Part shown: positions 1 to 6,567 of the stretch, in pieces
Layout: each line of letters opens with the position of its first letter
Position numbering within the stretch: the stretch's first letter is position 1
Source of the DNA: Methanobacterium sp.
GTDB taxonomy: Archaea; Methanobacteriota; Methanobacteria; Methanobacteriales; Methanobacteriaceae
DNA: 12,131 nt
Direction of reading: 5' to 3'
NCBI GenBank assembly: GCA_009712615.1
Contig: WASR01000279.1
Location: 1-12,131 of the forward strand
Position numbers and translations under genes: made by a program
Notes under the pieces: generated by a model
What the model saw: only the letters and a program-made list of their open reading frames with translations
Told to the model about the DNA's origin: nothing
Database searches by the model: none

Positions 1-517
1 CCTCAAGATCATCGGCTTTTATCATTGGATCAAGCTGACCATAACCCAGCATCTCCTGGGAGATCTGGGTGGCAAGTCTGTCCACATCCCTGACACCTTT
101 ACTTCTTAAGAATTCCTTGACCTCTCCAATGAAACTGCCCTCATCAATCCTGAAATCTTCACCCTGGGCAACAGCAACTTCAACCAATTTTTCCCTTACC
201 TCGGAGAAGATCTCTCTTTCATAGTCTGAAAATTTAGGTAAGTTTACGTTGTAGGTAGGTATGAGACCATCCTCTACAATCTCAGCTTTAAGGACATTAG
301 AAACTTTCTTAACAGTTTTAGGGCGCCTTGAAGGCCTTTTCATGACCTTATCAAGATTAAACTCAGGTTCTTCAGACTCTAAAGATGTTTCTTCCGTAAC
401 TTCTTCTTTATCCTCTGATTTGCTCTTAAAAATGTCATTAGATTCTTCAACAGTATCCTCATCTGAAGCAAATTCACCTAGAAGATCCCTTAGGATTTCT
501 TTTCGTTTATCTTTCAT
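1..517 (-). CDS. Type II/IV secretion system ATPase (CpaF/TadA/VirB11 family), N-terminal part, cut by window edge
   Basis: The minus strand reads 172 codons from ATG at 517 and runs off the left edge. Residues 1-75 form a charged, low-complexity tail rich in Glu, Asp, Ser and Lys. A structured part follows from about residue 85, including [17 protein letters not shown] (about 100-116), [13 protein letters not shown] (132-144) and [18 protein letters not shown] (149-166). This resembles the N-terminal region before the ATPase core of CpaF-type secretion ATPases, which power archaeal type IV pilus or adhesin assembly at the cytoplasmic membrane. Walker A and B motifs would lie beyond the edge and cannot be checked. 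No good ribosome-binding site precedes the ATG. A TTG three codons upstream (526-524) is in frame and sits about 25 bases from a TATA box, so a leaderless start there is possible. The family call rests on the remembered N-terminal pattern. Confidence 0.8.
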   Translation of the reverse strand, partial: MKDKRKEILRDLLGEFASDEDTVEESNDIFKSKSEDKEEVTEETSLESEEPEFNLDKVMKRPSRRPKTVKKVSNVLKAEIVEDGLIPTYNVNLPKFSDYEREIFSEVREKLVEVAVAQGEDFRIDEGSFIGEVKEFLRSKGVRDVDRLATQISQEMLGYGQLDPMIKADDLE

Positions 518-529
518 AACTCTCAACTA

Positions 530-538
530 TTTATATTA
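530..538 (+). promoter_or_regulatory. TATA box for the methyltransferase gene, predicting leaderless mRNA
   Basis: TTTATATTA is close to the archaeal box A consensus. Its centre (534) is 25 bases upstream of the ATG at 559, so transcription should begin at or near the start codon. No Shine-Dalgarno sequence precedes that ATG, which fits a leaderless transcript. Confidence 0.5.
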
Positions 539-545
539 TTTATCC

Positions 546-554
546 AATATTTAA
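546..554 (-). promoter_or_regulatory. TATA box for the secretion ATPase gene
   Basis: The minus strand reads TTAAATATT here. Its centre (about 550) lies about 25 bases upstream of position 525, giving a leader of 0-8 bases before the start (TTG 526 or ATG 517). It faces the plus-strand TATA box in the same 41-bp gap. Prediction from spacing and composition only. Confidence 0.45.
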
Positions 555-558
555 GCAT

Positions 559-1539
559 ATGGAAATCCAGTGTGGGTGTGGGTTGGGTTGTGTCGAGAAG
601 TCAGATACAATTTTAAAGGGGATTAAAGAGATTACAAGTCCCTGTGAAAACTGCTCGGATCCCAACTTAAAAAAGTTCAAACCATTAACTGAACAGATTG
701 ACGTTGAAAAACTCGATGCTAATTATGGGCGATGCACCTGTAAAAAGAGACACCTTGACTTGGTAATGGGACACGTATTAAAGATACTGATCGAATCCGG
801 AGACAGGGATAAAAAATCTACACTTAGAAACTGCTGCACGCCACTAATAACACCAGCTTATCCGTCAAATACAGCACCGTACCTTTCAGATAATTCTGTG
901 GTAATTTTAACCGATAAAATAACGAAAGAATCTGCATTTAGGATTGTTGATGAGGTTCCAGAGATAAAGGGAGTAATAAAAGGGAACATCAAAAATGTTG
1001 TGGGTATAAAGGATGCTAATTCAGAGCCCAACGTTTATGAACTACTTTCTGGTTGTGATATGCGTTGTGACATAGTATCCACCAGGAATGGTCCTTTATG
1101 CATCTACCGGAATCAATCGCAGATACACTTGGAATTCTCAAAACCAGTATCTCCCAAGGTTCAGATACTCGAAAAATATTTGGATAAATATGAAAATCCC
1201 AGCATCATGGACTGCACATGCGGACCAGGAACCCTTGGAATAGCCGCCCTTAAATATGGTGCTAAACATGTGGTTTTTAATGATTTGTGGCGTCCTTCCA
1301 TAGAAATGACTGTTTTAAATCTTGAAGTTAATGGTTTTGAAGTGGAAGTTCTGCATTCAAATGGCAGTCTTGTAGCAGAAGGGAAAAATTTCAGGGTTTA
1401 CTGTGCAGATCTCATGGAACTGAAGGATGATATTGACGAAAAATTCGATCTGTGTATAGTGGACACATTCCCAGGTGTAGACACCGATGAATTTGTTGAA
1501 GCTGCGAAGCATCTTTGTTCAGAAGTGGTTATCATATAG
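559..1539 (+). CDS. Class I SAM-dependent methyltransferase-like protein with Cys-rich N-terminus
   Basis: This 326-residue protein has two parts. The N-terminal third is rich in cysteine: C5, C7, C11, C29, C32, C59, C61 and the pair C92-C93. A CxxxC pair (C166, C170) follows. CxC and CxxC spacing suggests a metal or Fe-S site. From about residue 200 there is a Rossmann-type methyltransferase fold: motif I is MDCTCGPGTLGIAAL (217-231), the acidic strand-2 end is VVFNDLWRPS (238-247), CADL (282-285) follows, and DLCIVDTFPG (297-306) is the motif IV-like strand. The NDLWRPS...NLEVNG pattern recalls RNA methyltransferases such as Trm1 and Trm5/Met10 relatives, but I do not recognise the exact family or its substrate. 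The start is ATG 559, with no ribosome-binding site, 25 bases after a TATA box. Its stop lies 2 bp from the stop of the convergent permease gene. An RNA target is only inferred. Confidence 0.75.
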   Translation: MEIQCGCGLGCVEKSDTILKGIKEITSPCENCSDPNLKKFKPLTEQIDVEKLDANYGRCTCKKRHLDLVMGHVLKILIESGDRDKKSTLRNCCTPLITPAYPSNTAPYLSDNSVVILTDKITKESAFRIVDEVPEIKGVIKGNIKNVVGIKDANSEPNVYELLSGCDMRCDIVSTRNGPLCIYRNQSQIHLEFSKPVSPKVQILEKYLDKYENPSIMDCTCGPGTLGIAALKYGAKHVVFNDLWRPSIEMTVLNLEVNGFEVEVLHSNGSLVAEGKNFRVYCADLMELKDDIDEKFDLCIVDTFPGVDTDEFVEAAKHLCSEVVII

Positions 1540-1541
1540 GT

Positions 1542-2822
1542 TTAAACTAAATTCATGTAAACGACTACTGCTGGAACAATCAGAACCCCCATTAAGTTGG
1601 ATTTATTCACACCCACATAATGAGGAATCAGTCCCAGTGAAATAGATGTTAAATAAAGAATAACCACATAAAATAGGTTTGAACCATCTTTTACTGCGAA
1701 AATAACTACCAACAGAGACATTAAGATTATTACTGATCTGGAAAGTTTGTTGTAATTTAATTTATGAATATTTTTTATCATGAAATCTCCAAGGACTATA
1801 CAGAAAAAAACTGATATTGAAACTGCGGTTATGGAAACAAATACAAACATTACAAGAAGTTGAAGATCGAAGTTTTGGATGATCTTATCTATGTACACCG
1901 CAACTCCACTCCTTGGATTGCCTATAATGTATATGGTTATGAGAGAAAATAACGCATCAGAAACATTTACCCCACTCATCGCCACTAAAAAACTCTCTCT
2001 GGCCTCTCCAATCTCCCCACTTCCGCTCATTTCTTGTGCCAATATACTTCCCTGTGCAGGGCCCATACCTGGCAAAAATCCCAGTATGGTTCCAGCAATT
2101 CCTCCCGCAAATATGCCCCTTGCTATTTTACTATCAAACCTTAGGTTGTGATCTTCGTGCTGGTGAGGGAGATGAGAATTCTGTGATAAACTGTATATTA
2201 ATGTGCTAACCCCAAAAAAGCCTGAAAAAATTGTTAACAACAGTACATTTGGAGAAACAGTGCTGTTTAAACTTGCCCAGCCAATAATGCCCGAAAATAT
2301 AAAGATTACCGAAGACCAGAAAATCTCATAAATTCCCTTATTTAATCTTAAAATCATGTAAATAGCTGTAAAAGTGAGTATTAAAGCAATATACAGTTTA
2401 ATAATGGAATAAAATCCCGGTAAAAGCATTATAAAAATTGGGAGTAGTACAACGGTAACCATAAGCGATCCAAAACCTCCCAATGTAACAAGCCTAATTG
2501 CTTCTTTGCCCCTTCCATGAAGCATGAGATAATGACCCGGCAAAACTGAAAGGACTGTTCCTTCATCAGGTACTCCCAAAAACATTGTTGGAATGAAATC
2601 TATTAATGAGTGGGATATTGAGAGTGATATTAAAAATACTGCAAGGTACTCAGGAGAAACATAGGTCATCAAATATGCAGACGATGAAAATACAAATGCT
2701 GCAACTGTGTTAACATGAATCCCTGGAATTAAGCCCGTAAATACACCAACTAGAACTCCCAATACACAGGCTAGAATAAGATCAAAAAATTTTATCACCA
2801 CAGTAGTACTATGGATCTTCAA
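1542..2822 (-). CDS. TctA-like integral membrane permease (archaeal tripartite tricarboxylate transporter-like, DUF112/COG1784 type)
   Basis: This 426-residue, very hydrophobic protein has many predicted membrane helices. It shows the two-fold internal pattern of TctA-like proteins: a first half with GLIPGIH (30-36) and [22 protein letters not shown] (76-97), and a second half with [13 protein letters not shown] (248-260). A hydrophilic, His-rich loop at 216-225 ([10 protein letters not shown]) separates the halves. Bacterial TctA works with a small TctB subunit and a periplasmic TctC binding protein. Neither is present nearby, so this is an orphan, as is usual for the archaeal branch, and its substrate is unknown. 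The start is uncertain: TTG at 2822 gives the longest product, GTG codons at 2801 and 2798 are alternatives, and none has a clear Shine-Dalgarno site. The gene converges on the methyltransferase gene with a 2-bp gap and no obvious oligo-T terminator. Confidence 0.8.
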   Translation of the reverse strand: MKIHSTTVVIKFFDLILACVLGVLVGVFTGLIPGIHVNTVAAFVFSSSAYLMTYVSPEYLAVFLISLSISHSLIDFIPTMFLGVPDEGTVLSVLPGHYLMLHGRGKEAIRLVTLGGFGSLMVTVVLLPIFIMLLPGFYSIIKLYIALILTFTAIYMILRLNKGIYEIFWSSVIFIFSGIIGWASLNSTVSPNVLLLTIFSGFFGVSTLIYSLSQNSHLPHQHEDHNLRFDSKIARGIFAGGIAGTILGFLPGMGPAQGSILAQEMSGSGEIGEARESFLVAMSGVNVSDALFSLITIYIIGNPRSGVAVYIDKIIQNFDLQLLVMFVFVSITAVSISVFFCIVLGDFMIKNIHKLNYNKLSRSVIILMSLLVVIFAVKDGSNLFYVVILYLTSISLGLIPHYVGVNKSNLMGVLIVPAVVVYMNLV

Positions 2823-2834
2823 GTAATTATGATT

Positions 2835-2846
2835 AATTGATCAATT
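2835..2846. repeat. 12-bp perfect palindrome upstream of the TctA-like permease
   Basis: AATTGATCAATT is a perfect palindrome 12 bp upstream of the TTG start at 2822. This is a plausible position for a dimeric repressor to block transcription. In AT-rich DNA a 12-bp palindrome can also arise by chance, so operator function is only a possibility. Confidence 0.3.
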
Positions 2847-3090
2847 TGTATTACATATTCATTAAACAGATCCTAATTTTTCGATATCAATGGTTCTTAT
2901 GATTATTGGCATTCATATCACGGTCCAAATTATTAGGATAAAAAAACAAGCCTCATTCATTTGTTGATTGATTAAGAAGGATAGTCTACTAATTTTAATT
3001 CGATGCCCGGCCTAAGTTAATTTAATTCACCATCAAACCCAAATTTCTTATTAATCATGAATTTTATATTATTAGTAATCAAATTTTCAT

Positions 3091-3098
3091 TATAAAAA
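3091..3098 (+). promoter_or_regulatory. TATA box for the DUF4013-like gene
   Basis: TATAAAAA is centred about 26 bases before the ATG at 3121, predicting a leaderless or nearly leaderless transcript. The only ribosome-binding-like bases are a weak AAGG at 3108-3111. The upstream alternative at 3063-3071 would give a leader of roughly 30 bases. Confidence 0.4.
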
Positions 3099-3120
3099 AA
3101 TAGTTATAAGGTATTCTCAA

Positions 3121-3885
3121 ATGAAAATGCTACTGAATTTGAAAGATGCCCTTGATTATGCATTAAATGGATGGTACAATCTACTTTTTTTAGGTTTAAT
3201 ATTGTTTTTAGCCGAAAATATGTACACACTTCCTGGAAATCCTCCAGGTTTTGATCTGTATGATTTTTCTGTATTGCTGATCATTGGATTTTTGTGGATC
3301 ATTGAATCTGGATATATTTTCCTAATTCTGGAAAGTACTGTGCACGGTTCAGATAAATCTCCCAAATTTACTGGGTTTAAATCAATAATGATACATGGAG
3401 TTAAGGAAAATTTGGTGCTTTTTTCCTATTTGATCTTTCCAATAATTTTGATAGGTATAGCAATATTGAATGGAAAAATTTTAATGAAAGTCCTGGAACT
3501 TAATCCAAATGTGATAATGTACTACTTAAATTCATCTAGAATGCTCTATTTCATTATCGTGTTTGGAATGTTTGCCATAATATACTTCTGGTACATGGGA
3601 GTTCTTTTAAACATGGCACATTTCAAAGGTTCAATATATTCGGGATTTGATATAACTGGAATCAAACAAAGGTTCAAAAATGCAGGGATTAAAAATCTCT
3701 CATTAGTCTATATTCTCATTGGAGTAGCATCCCTAATTCTTGTCTGTACTTTTTTGACTTACAGCTATGTACCTGTGTACATTTACAAATGGGACATGAT
3801 GGATATTTTAACCCAGTTCCTAATTGGCCCATTGATGATTATTTCCGGAGTGAGAATGCTGGGGTTGCTTGATCAGAAGATTTGA
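3121..3885 (+). CDS. DUF4013-like multi-pass membrane protein
   Basis: This 254-residue protein has about five or six hydrophobic segments, roughly at 18-31, 48-70, 96-116, 141-163, 190-213 and 229-246. The pattern fits DUF4013, a membrane family common in methanogens. Visible parts are an N-terminal DALDYALNGWYNLLFLG (9-25), then GYIFLILESTVHGSDKSPKF (64-83), which matches the family's GY-x-hydrophobic-L-x-ST-x-G-x-D-x-x-PxF pattern, and a C-terminal IGPLMIISGVRMLGLL (236-251). No catalytic motif is seen and the family's function is unknown to me. The secreted-protein gene follows in the same direction after 90 bp, but a TATA box in the gap suggests separate transcription. The ATG start is supported by the position of the promoter. 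The family is recalled, not searched. Confidence 0.7.
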   Translation: MKMLLNLKDALDYALNGWYNLLFLGLILFLAENMYTLPGNPPGFDLYDFSVLLIIGFLWIIESGYIFLILESTVHGSDKSPKFTGFKSIMIHGVKENLVLFSYLIFPIILIGIAILNGKILMKVLELNPNVIMYYLNSSRMLYFIIVFGMFAIIYFWYMGVLLNMAHFKGSIYSGFDITGIKQRFKNAGIKNLSLVYILIGVASLILVCTFLTYSYVPVYIYKWDMMDILTQFLIGPLMIISGVRMLGLLDQKI

Positions 3886-3907
3886 TAAATATGTTAAACT
3901 TTATGGC

Positions 3908-3917
3908 TTTAAAAATA
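3908..3917 (+). promoter_or_regulatory. TATA box for the secreted-protein gene
   Basis: TTTAAAAATA lies here. Transcription about 25 bases downstream would start near 3936-3940, which is at or just past the upstream ATG at 3937. The resulting leader of about 38 bases contains the ribosome-binding site at 3961-3968, which supports the TTG start at 3976. Confidence 0.4.
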
Positions 3918-3960
3918 AGTTTCCTACAAAATATTAATGATCAAATACAACAAAAATAAA

Positions 3961-3968
3961 GGGGTGAT
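3961..3968 (+). promoter_or_regulatory. Ribosome-binding site that fixes the TTG start at 3976
   Basis: GGGGTGAT matches the methanogen anti-Shine-Dalgarno sequence (SD AGGAGGTGAT) and ends 7 bases before TTG 3976. The protein from that TTG begins directly with a signal peptide. The in-frame ATG at 3937 lies upstream of this site and has no ribosome-binding site of its own. Confidence 0.7.
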
Positions 3969-3975
3969 AAATATT

Positions 3976-5754
3976 TTGGAACGAAGATATGTGTTGATCT
4001 TATCGATTTTAATGATCATATTTTTGATGGGCAGTGCTTCAGCTGCAAATACAACTAATTTAAAGCATTCTAATAATCAAACAATAGCCAGTCAACATTC
4101 TAAGCTGATTTCAAATCACAACTCTGCATCCATCAGTGCAAAAAAAGTGAACAGTACTAAAAATCAAATAGTACCCGGATATGGCTGTTGCTCTGTTTTG
4201 GTCCATGTAAAAAAGGGCTATGATGTGTATTCATTCAGAAGGGACTCAGTTTATACTGCTAACTTGTATATTAAAAAAACCAGTTGGTATGGGAAGGAGG
4301 CACTGGAAGAATATAAAACAACTGGAGGATACTTTTTCCATACAGTCATATCCAAGGATGGATGGATTTTTGGTGCAGGAGGTCCTGACATCCCAAGTTT
4401 AAACAGACAGCTAATGGAACTTGCAGGAAGAACATCTGTATCCGGTCACATTACAACCAGCACTATAAAAAGCGCTACATCCCTCCTAAGACAAATGGGA
4501 ATGGGACATTTCTTAATAAAAGCTCCAGATGATTATGTTGGTGCAGTAACTTACAATGGGGGAAGCTTGAAAACAGCATTGTTCAAAATGTCAGAAGGCC
4601 AGTATGTAAGCGTGCCAAACAGCCCTTCATGCTACAGAACAGGTTACATTTCGACTGTGAATCCTGTTGCTTCATCAATCAGTCTTGCAATGACAGACCG
4701 TTGGGGAGTAAACAGACGTAATATCATGACTTATCAGGTTCAAAATGTGAAGGACTTGGTGAATTACTCAACCATTGTAAATATCTGGGCATCAGACAGC
4801 AGAGGAACACCAGACAATATTGTGTTCAATGGAAATCTAATTTCTAAATATTCAATTCCCAGGGCTCCTAACAAGAAATTAATTGGACAGATGGTTTTCA
4901 AAGACAACTCAAATATTCCCAGCAAAATCAATGGAGAAGTATTAAACGGTCTGAATTTTGGATATAAATCATCATTTTCAGCAGATGGAAAAAATATCAC
5001 AGTAAACTTCAATTCATACAATTCTAATCTCCACTACCAAATTTACAGCACCAAAACCAGTGGAGCTCAGGGTTACGGTAAATACACCACGGTACTGGTC
5101 ACAGGAAAGAATGATCAGGGAAGTATGATTCACAGAGTTGTTTACTACTTCAACAACATGTTTATTAACAGCAGGCTCACATTAAGCAATTCCCAAGGAA
5201 GTGTGTTCTACACATCTATTTCAAAAAAAGTTGGATCACAGATCTTTGAAACCTTGAACGGAAAAATAAGCAAAACATTGAGCTTCACAGGTCGTGTCCA
5301 AACTGCACTTGATTTTAAAAATGGGCAACAGCTCTACAAAAATTCCACAGTGAATATAAACTATCAAAGTAATGGAACCACTTTTAGCAGTACCAGTGCC
5401 AAGTTGAGGTTTGTTTATCAGAATTTCAATGGAAATTACTCATTGATCAAAAAGCTGTCCAATTCAACAACCATCAACAAAAAATCCATGTACACAAAAA
5501 CTACGCTGATGAACTTCAACTACCAACGCATCACAAATGGAAAGTTAGTTGGGTTACAGATAACAGGCAATGCAAATGGTGTTGAAGATACAAGTTTAAC
5601 CAAGTTTAAAAGCACCATTCAAGTTCAAACTAAACACGATGCTACTGATCTTTACAATGAAGGTTATCATTCAGGAAATTACTCAGAAAAGACCACAAGT
5701 GGAAGCAGCAGCTTGCTAAAAATCATACCATTTTACGAAGCCTTGATCCTTTGA
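3976..5754 (+). CDS. Secreted cell-surface protein of unknown function with GCCS motif, possible Ntn-hydrolase-like domain
   Basis: From TTG 3976 the product is 592 residues. An ATG at 3937 would add 13 residues but lies before the ribosome-binding site. Residues 1-23 are a clean signal peptide: MERR, then a hydrophobic stretch, then SASA before AN. A Ser/Asn/Thr-rich spacer (24-66) leads to GYGCCSVLVHVKKGYDVYSF (68-87) and RRDS (88-91). Further conserved-looking blocks are GGYFFHTVISKDGW (117-130), GMGHFLIKAPDD (175-186), VSVPNSPSCYRTG (211-223) and DRWGVNRRNI (241-250). A Cys followed 16-19 residues later by Arg and Asp, then a later Asn, recalls cysteine Ntn hydrolases such as penicillin acylase or bile-salt hydrolase relatives. 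That is a hypothesis. The second half is Asn/Ser/Thr-rich, probably beta-stranded, with many N-x-S/T sites. I recall the GCCS...FRRDS pattern from secreted Methanobacteriales proteins but know no proven function. I see no pseudomurein-binding repeats. Confidence 0.7.
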   Translation: MERRYVLILSILMIIFLMGSASAANTTNLKHSNNQTIASQHSKLISNHNSASISAKKVNSTKNQIVPGYGCCSVLVHVKKGYDVYSFRRDSVYTANLYIKKTSWYGKEALEEYKTTGGYFFHTVISKDGWIFGAGGPDIPSLNRQLMELAGRTSVSGHITTSTIKSATSLLRQMGMGHFLIKAPDDYVGAVTYNGGSLKTALFKMSEGQYVSVPNSPSCYRTGYISTVNPVASSISLAMTDRWGVNRRNIMTYQVQNVKDLVNYSTIVNIWASDSRGTPDNIVFNGNLISKYSIPRAPNKKLIGQMVFKDNSNIPSKINGEVLNGLNFGYKSSFSADGKNITVNFNSYNSNLHYQIYSTKTSGAQGYGKYTTVLVTGKNDQGSMIHRVVYYFNNMFINSRLTLSNSQGSVFYTSISKKVGSQIFETLNGKISKTLSFTGRVQTALDFKNGQQLYKNSTVNINYQSNGTTFSSTSAKLRFVYQNFNGNYSLIKKLSNSTTINKKSMYTKTTLMNFNYQRITNGKLVGLQITGNANGVEDTSLTKFKSTIQVQTKHDATDLYNEGYHSGNYSEKTTSGSSSLLKIIPFYEALIL

Positions 5755-5765
5755 ATCTGATTGAA

Positions 5766-5797
5766 ATTGGTTAATCCAATCCAACAACTTTTTTTTT
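5766..5797 (+). terminator. Hairpin plus oligo-T terminator of the secreted-protein gene
   Basis: A short inverted repeat, ATTGG (5766-5770) and CCAAT (5776-5780), is followed by nine T residues at 5789-5797. It begins 12 bases after the stop codon. Oligo-T alone can end archaeal transcription. The hairpin is weak. Confidence 0.6.
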
Positions 5798-5807
5798 AAA
5801 TATAAAT
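5795..5807 (+). promoter_or_regulatory. Candidate TATA box for the AlkD-like gene
   Basis: TTTAAATATAAAT directly follows the T tract of the upstream terminator. It would place the transcription start near 5826 and leave a leader of about 60 bases. The region is AT-rich throughout, so this is a weak call. Confidence 0.25.
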
Positions 5808-5875
5808 CATTATATCCTAACAAATAAATCGAAATTGACAATTATAGGTAGAATATTTGTTGATTCAAATAGAAT

Positions 5876-5880
5876 GGAGG
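5876..5880 (+). promoter_or_regulatory. Ribosome-binding site for the AlkD-like gene (GTG start)
   Basis: GGAGG lies 7 bases before GTG 5888 and decides that start. The ATG at 5874 overlaps the site and is out of frame with the gene. Confidence 0.75.
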
Positions 5881-5887
5881 AAATACA

Positions 5888-6565
5888 GTGGAACTCCAAG
5901 AATTAGTTGGCAGACTCGAATCACTTTCTAAACCAGAGAATATTGAAGGAATGGCAAGGTTTGGTATTACCCCAGAAAAAACCTACGCAGTAAGAATACC
6001 AGAACTTCGAAAAATTGCTAAGGAAACGGGTAAAAACCATGAAATGGCGCTAAAACTTTGGGAATTAGATTTTAGAGAAACTAAAATACTGGCGTGTATG
6101 ATCGAAGACCCTGAAATGGTTTCATCTGCACAGATGAATGAATGGACTTTGGAATTTGATTACTGGGAAATTTGTGATCAGTGCTGTATGAACTTGTTCA
6201 GTAAAACAAAGTTTGCATATGAAAAAATTTTTGAATGGGGAGTCCATGAAGAGGAATTTGTTAAAAGAGCAGCTTTTTCATTGTTGGCTGTGCTTGCTGT
6301 TCATGACAAAAAACAAGCGGATGAACAGTTTGAACAGTACTTCCCACTTCTGATTTCTGCATCAACTGATAACCGAAATTTTGTAAAAAAATCTGTGAAC
6401 TGGGCTTTAAGGAGCATTGGGAAGAAAAATTCCAGGTTAAATAAAAGTTCAATAGATCTAGCTGAAGAAATCTTTGCAATCAACACAAAATCTTCTAAAT
6501 GGATAGCTAGTAACGCCCTAAAGGAATTGAGAAGTGAAAAAGTAAGAAAAAAAGTAGGGATATGA
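5888..6565 (+). CDS. AlkD-like DNA alkylation repair protein (HEAT-repeat DNA glycosylase family)
   Basis: This 225-residue protein has the alpha-helical repeat composition and the conserved blocks of the DNA alkylation repair family (PF08713). Members remove bulky or positively charged alkylated bases from DNA through stacked HEAT-like helices. RIPELRKIAKE (36-46) is the N-terminal family signature. DYWEICDQ (91-98) supplies W93 and D97, spaced W-x3-D like W109 and D113 of Bacillus cereus AlkD. VKRAAFSLLA (125-134) supplies R127, equivalent to AlkD R148. NFVKKSVNWALRSIGKK (164-180) supplies W172, equivalent to W187. All four key positions therefore appear intact; this alignment is from memory. 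The GTG start has a GGAGG site 7 bases upstream. The gene has its own upstream spacer after a terminator, and its stop is 2 bp from that of the convergent TspO gene. Confidence 0.88.
   Translation: MELQELVGRLESLSKPENIEGMARFGITPEKTYAVRIPELRKIAKETGKNHEMALKLWELDFRETKILACMIEDPEMVSSAQMNEWTLEFDYWEICDQCCMNLFSKTKFAYEKIFEWGVHEEEFVKRAAFSLLAVLAVHDKKQADEQFEQYFPLLISASTDNRNFVKKSVNWALRSIGKKNSRLNKSSIDLAEEIFAINTKSSKWIASNALKELRSEKVRKKVGI
6547..6553 (-). terminator. Oligo-T terminator of the TspO gene inside the AlkD-like gene
   Basis: Seven consecutive A residues on the plus strand give T7 on the minus strand, 15 bases after the TspO stop codon. It lies within the last codons of the AlkD-like gene, which encode Lys-rich sequence. 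A five-T tract follows a few bases further on. This is the only T tract positioned to end the TspO transcript. Confidence 0.4.
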
Positions 6566-6567
6566 AT

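Larger units (their letters stand above)
2823..3120. other. AT-rich divergent intergenic region (298 bp)
   Basis: This stretch separates the minus-strand permease from the plus-strand DUF4013-like gene and should hold promoters for both. It contains a 12-bp palindrome near the permease start and a TATA box for the plus-strand gene. A second TATA-like stretch lies at 3063-3071 (TTTATATTA). I see no tRNA, structured RNA or convincing small gene. Confidence 0.6.

Noticed and set aside
261..554. 97-codon plus-strand open frame at the left edge
   Set aside because: It is Ser/Leu-rich, low-complexity and antisense to the secretion ATPase, whose minus-strand product looks like a real protein. It is a shadow frame.
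2890..2967. 25-codon plus-strand open frame in the permease/DUF4013 gap
   Set aside because: It has no ribosome-binding site and no recognisable feature, and is short enough to occur by chance.
4160..5754. Pseudomurein-binding repeats in the secreted protein
   Set aside because: The C-terminal half is Asn/Thr-rich, but I could not see a repeated motif of the pseudomurein-binding type.
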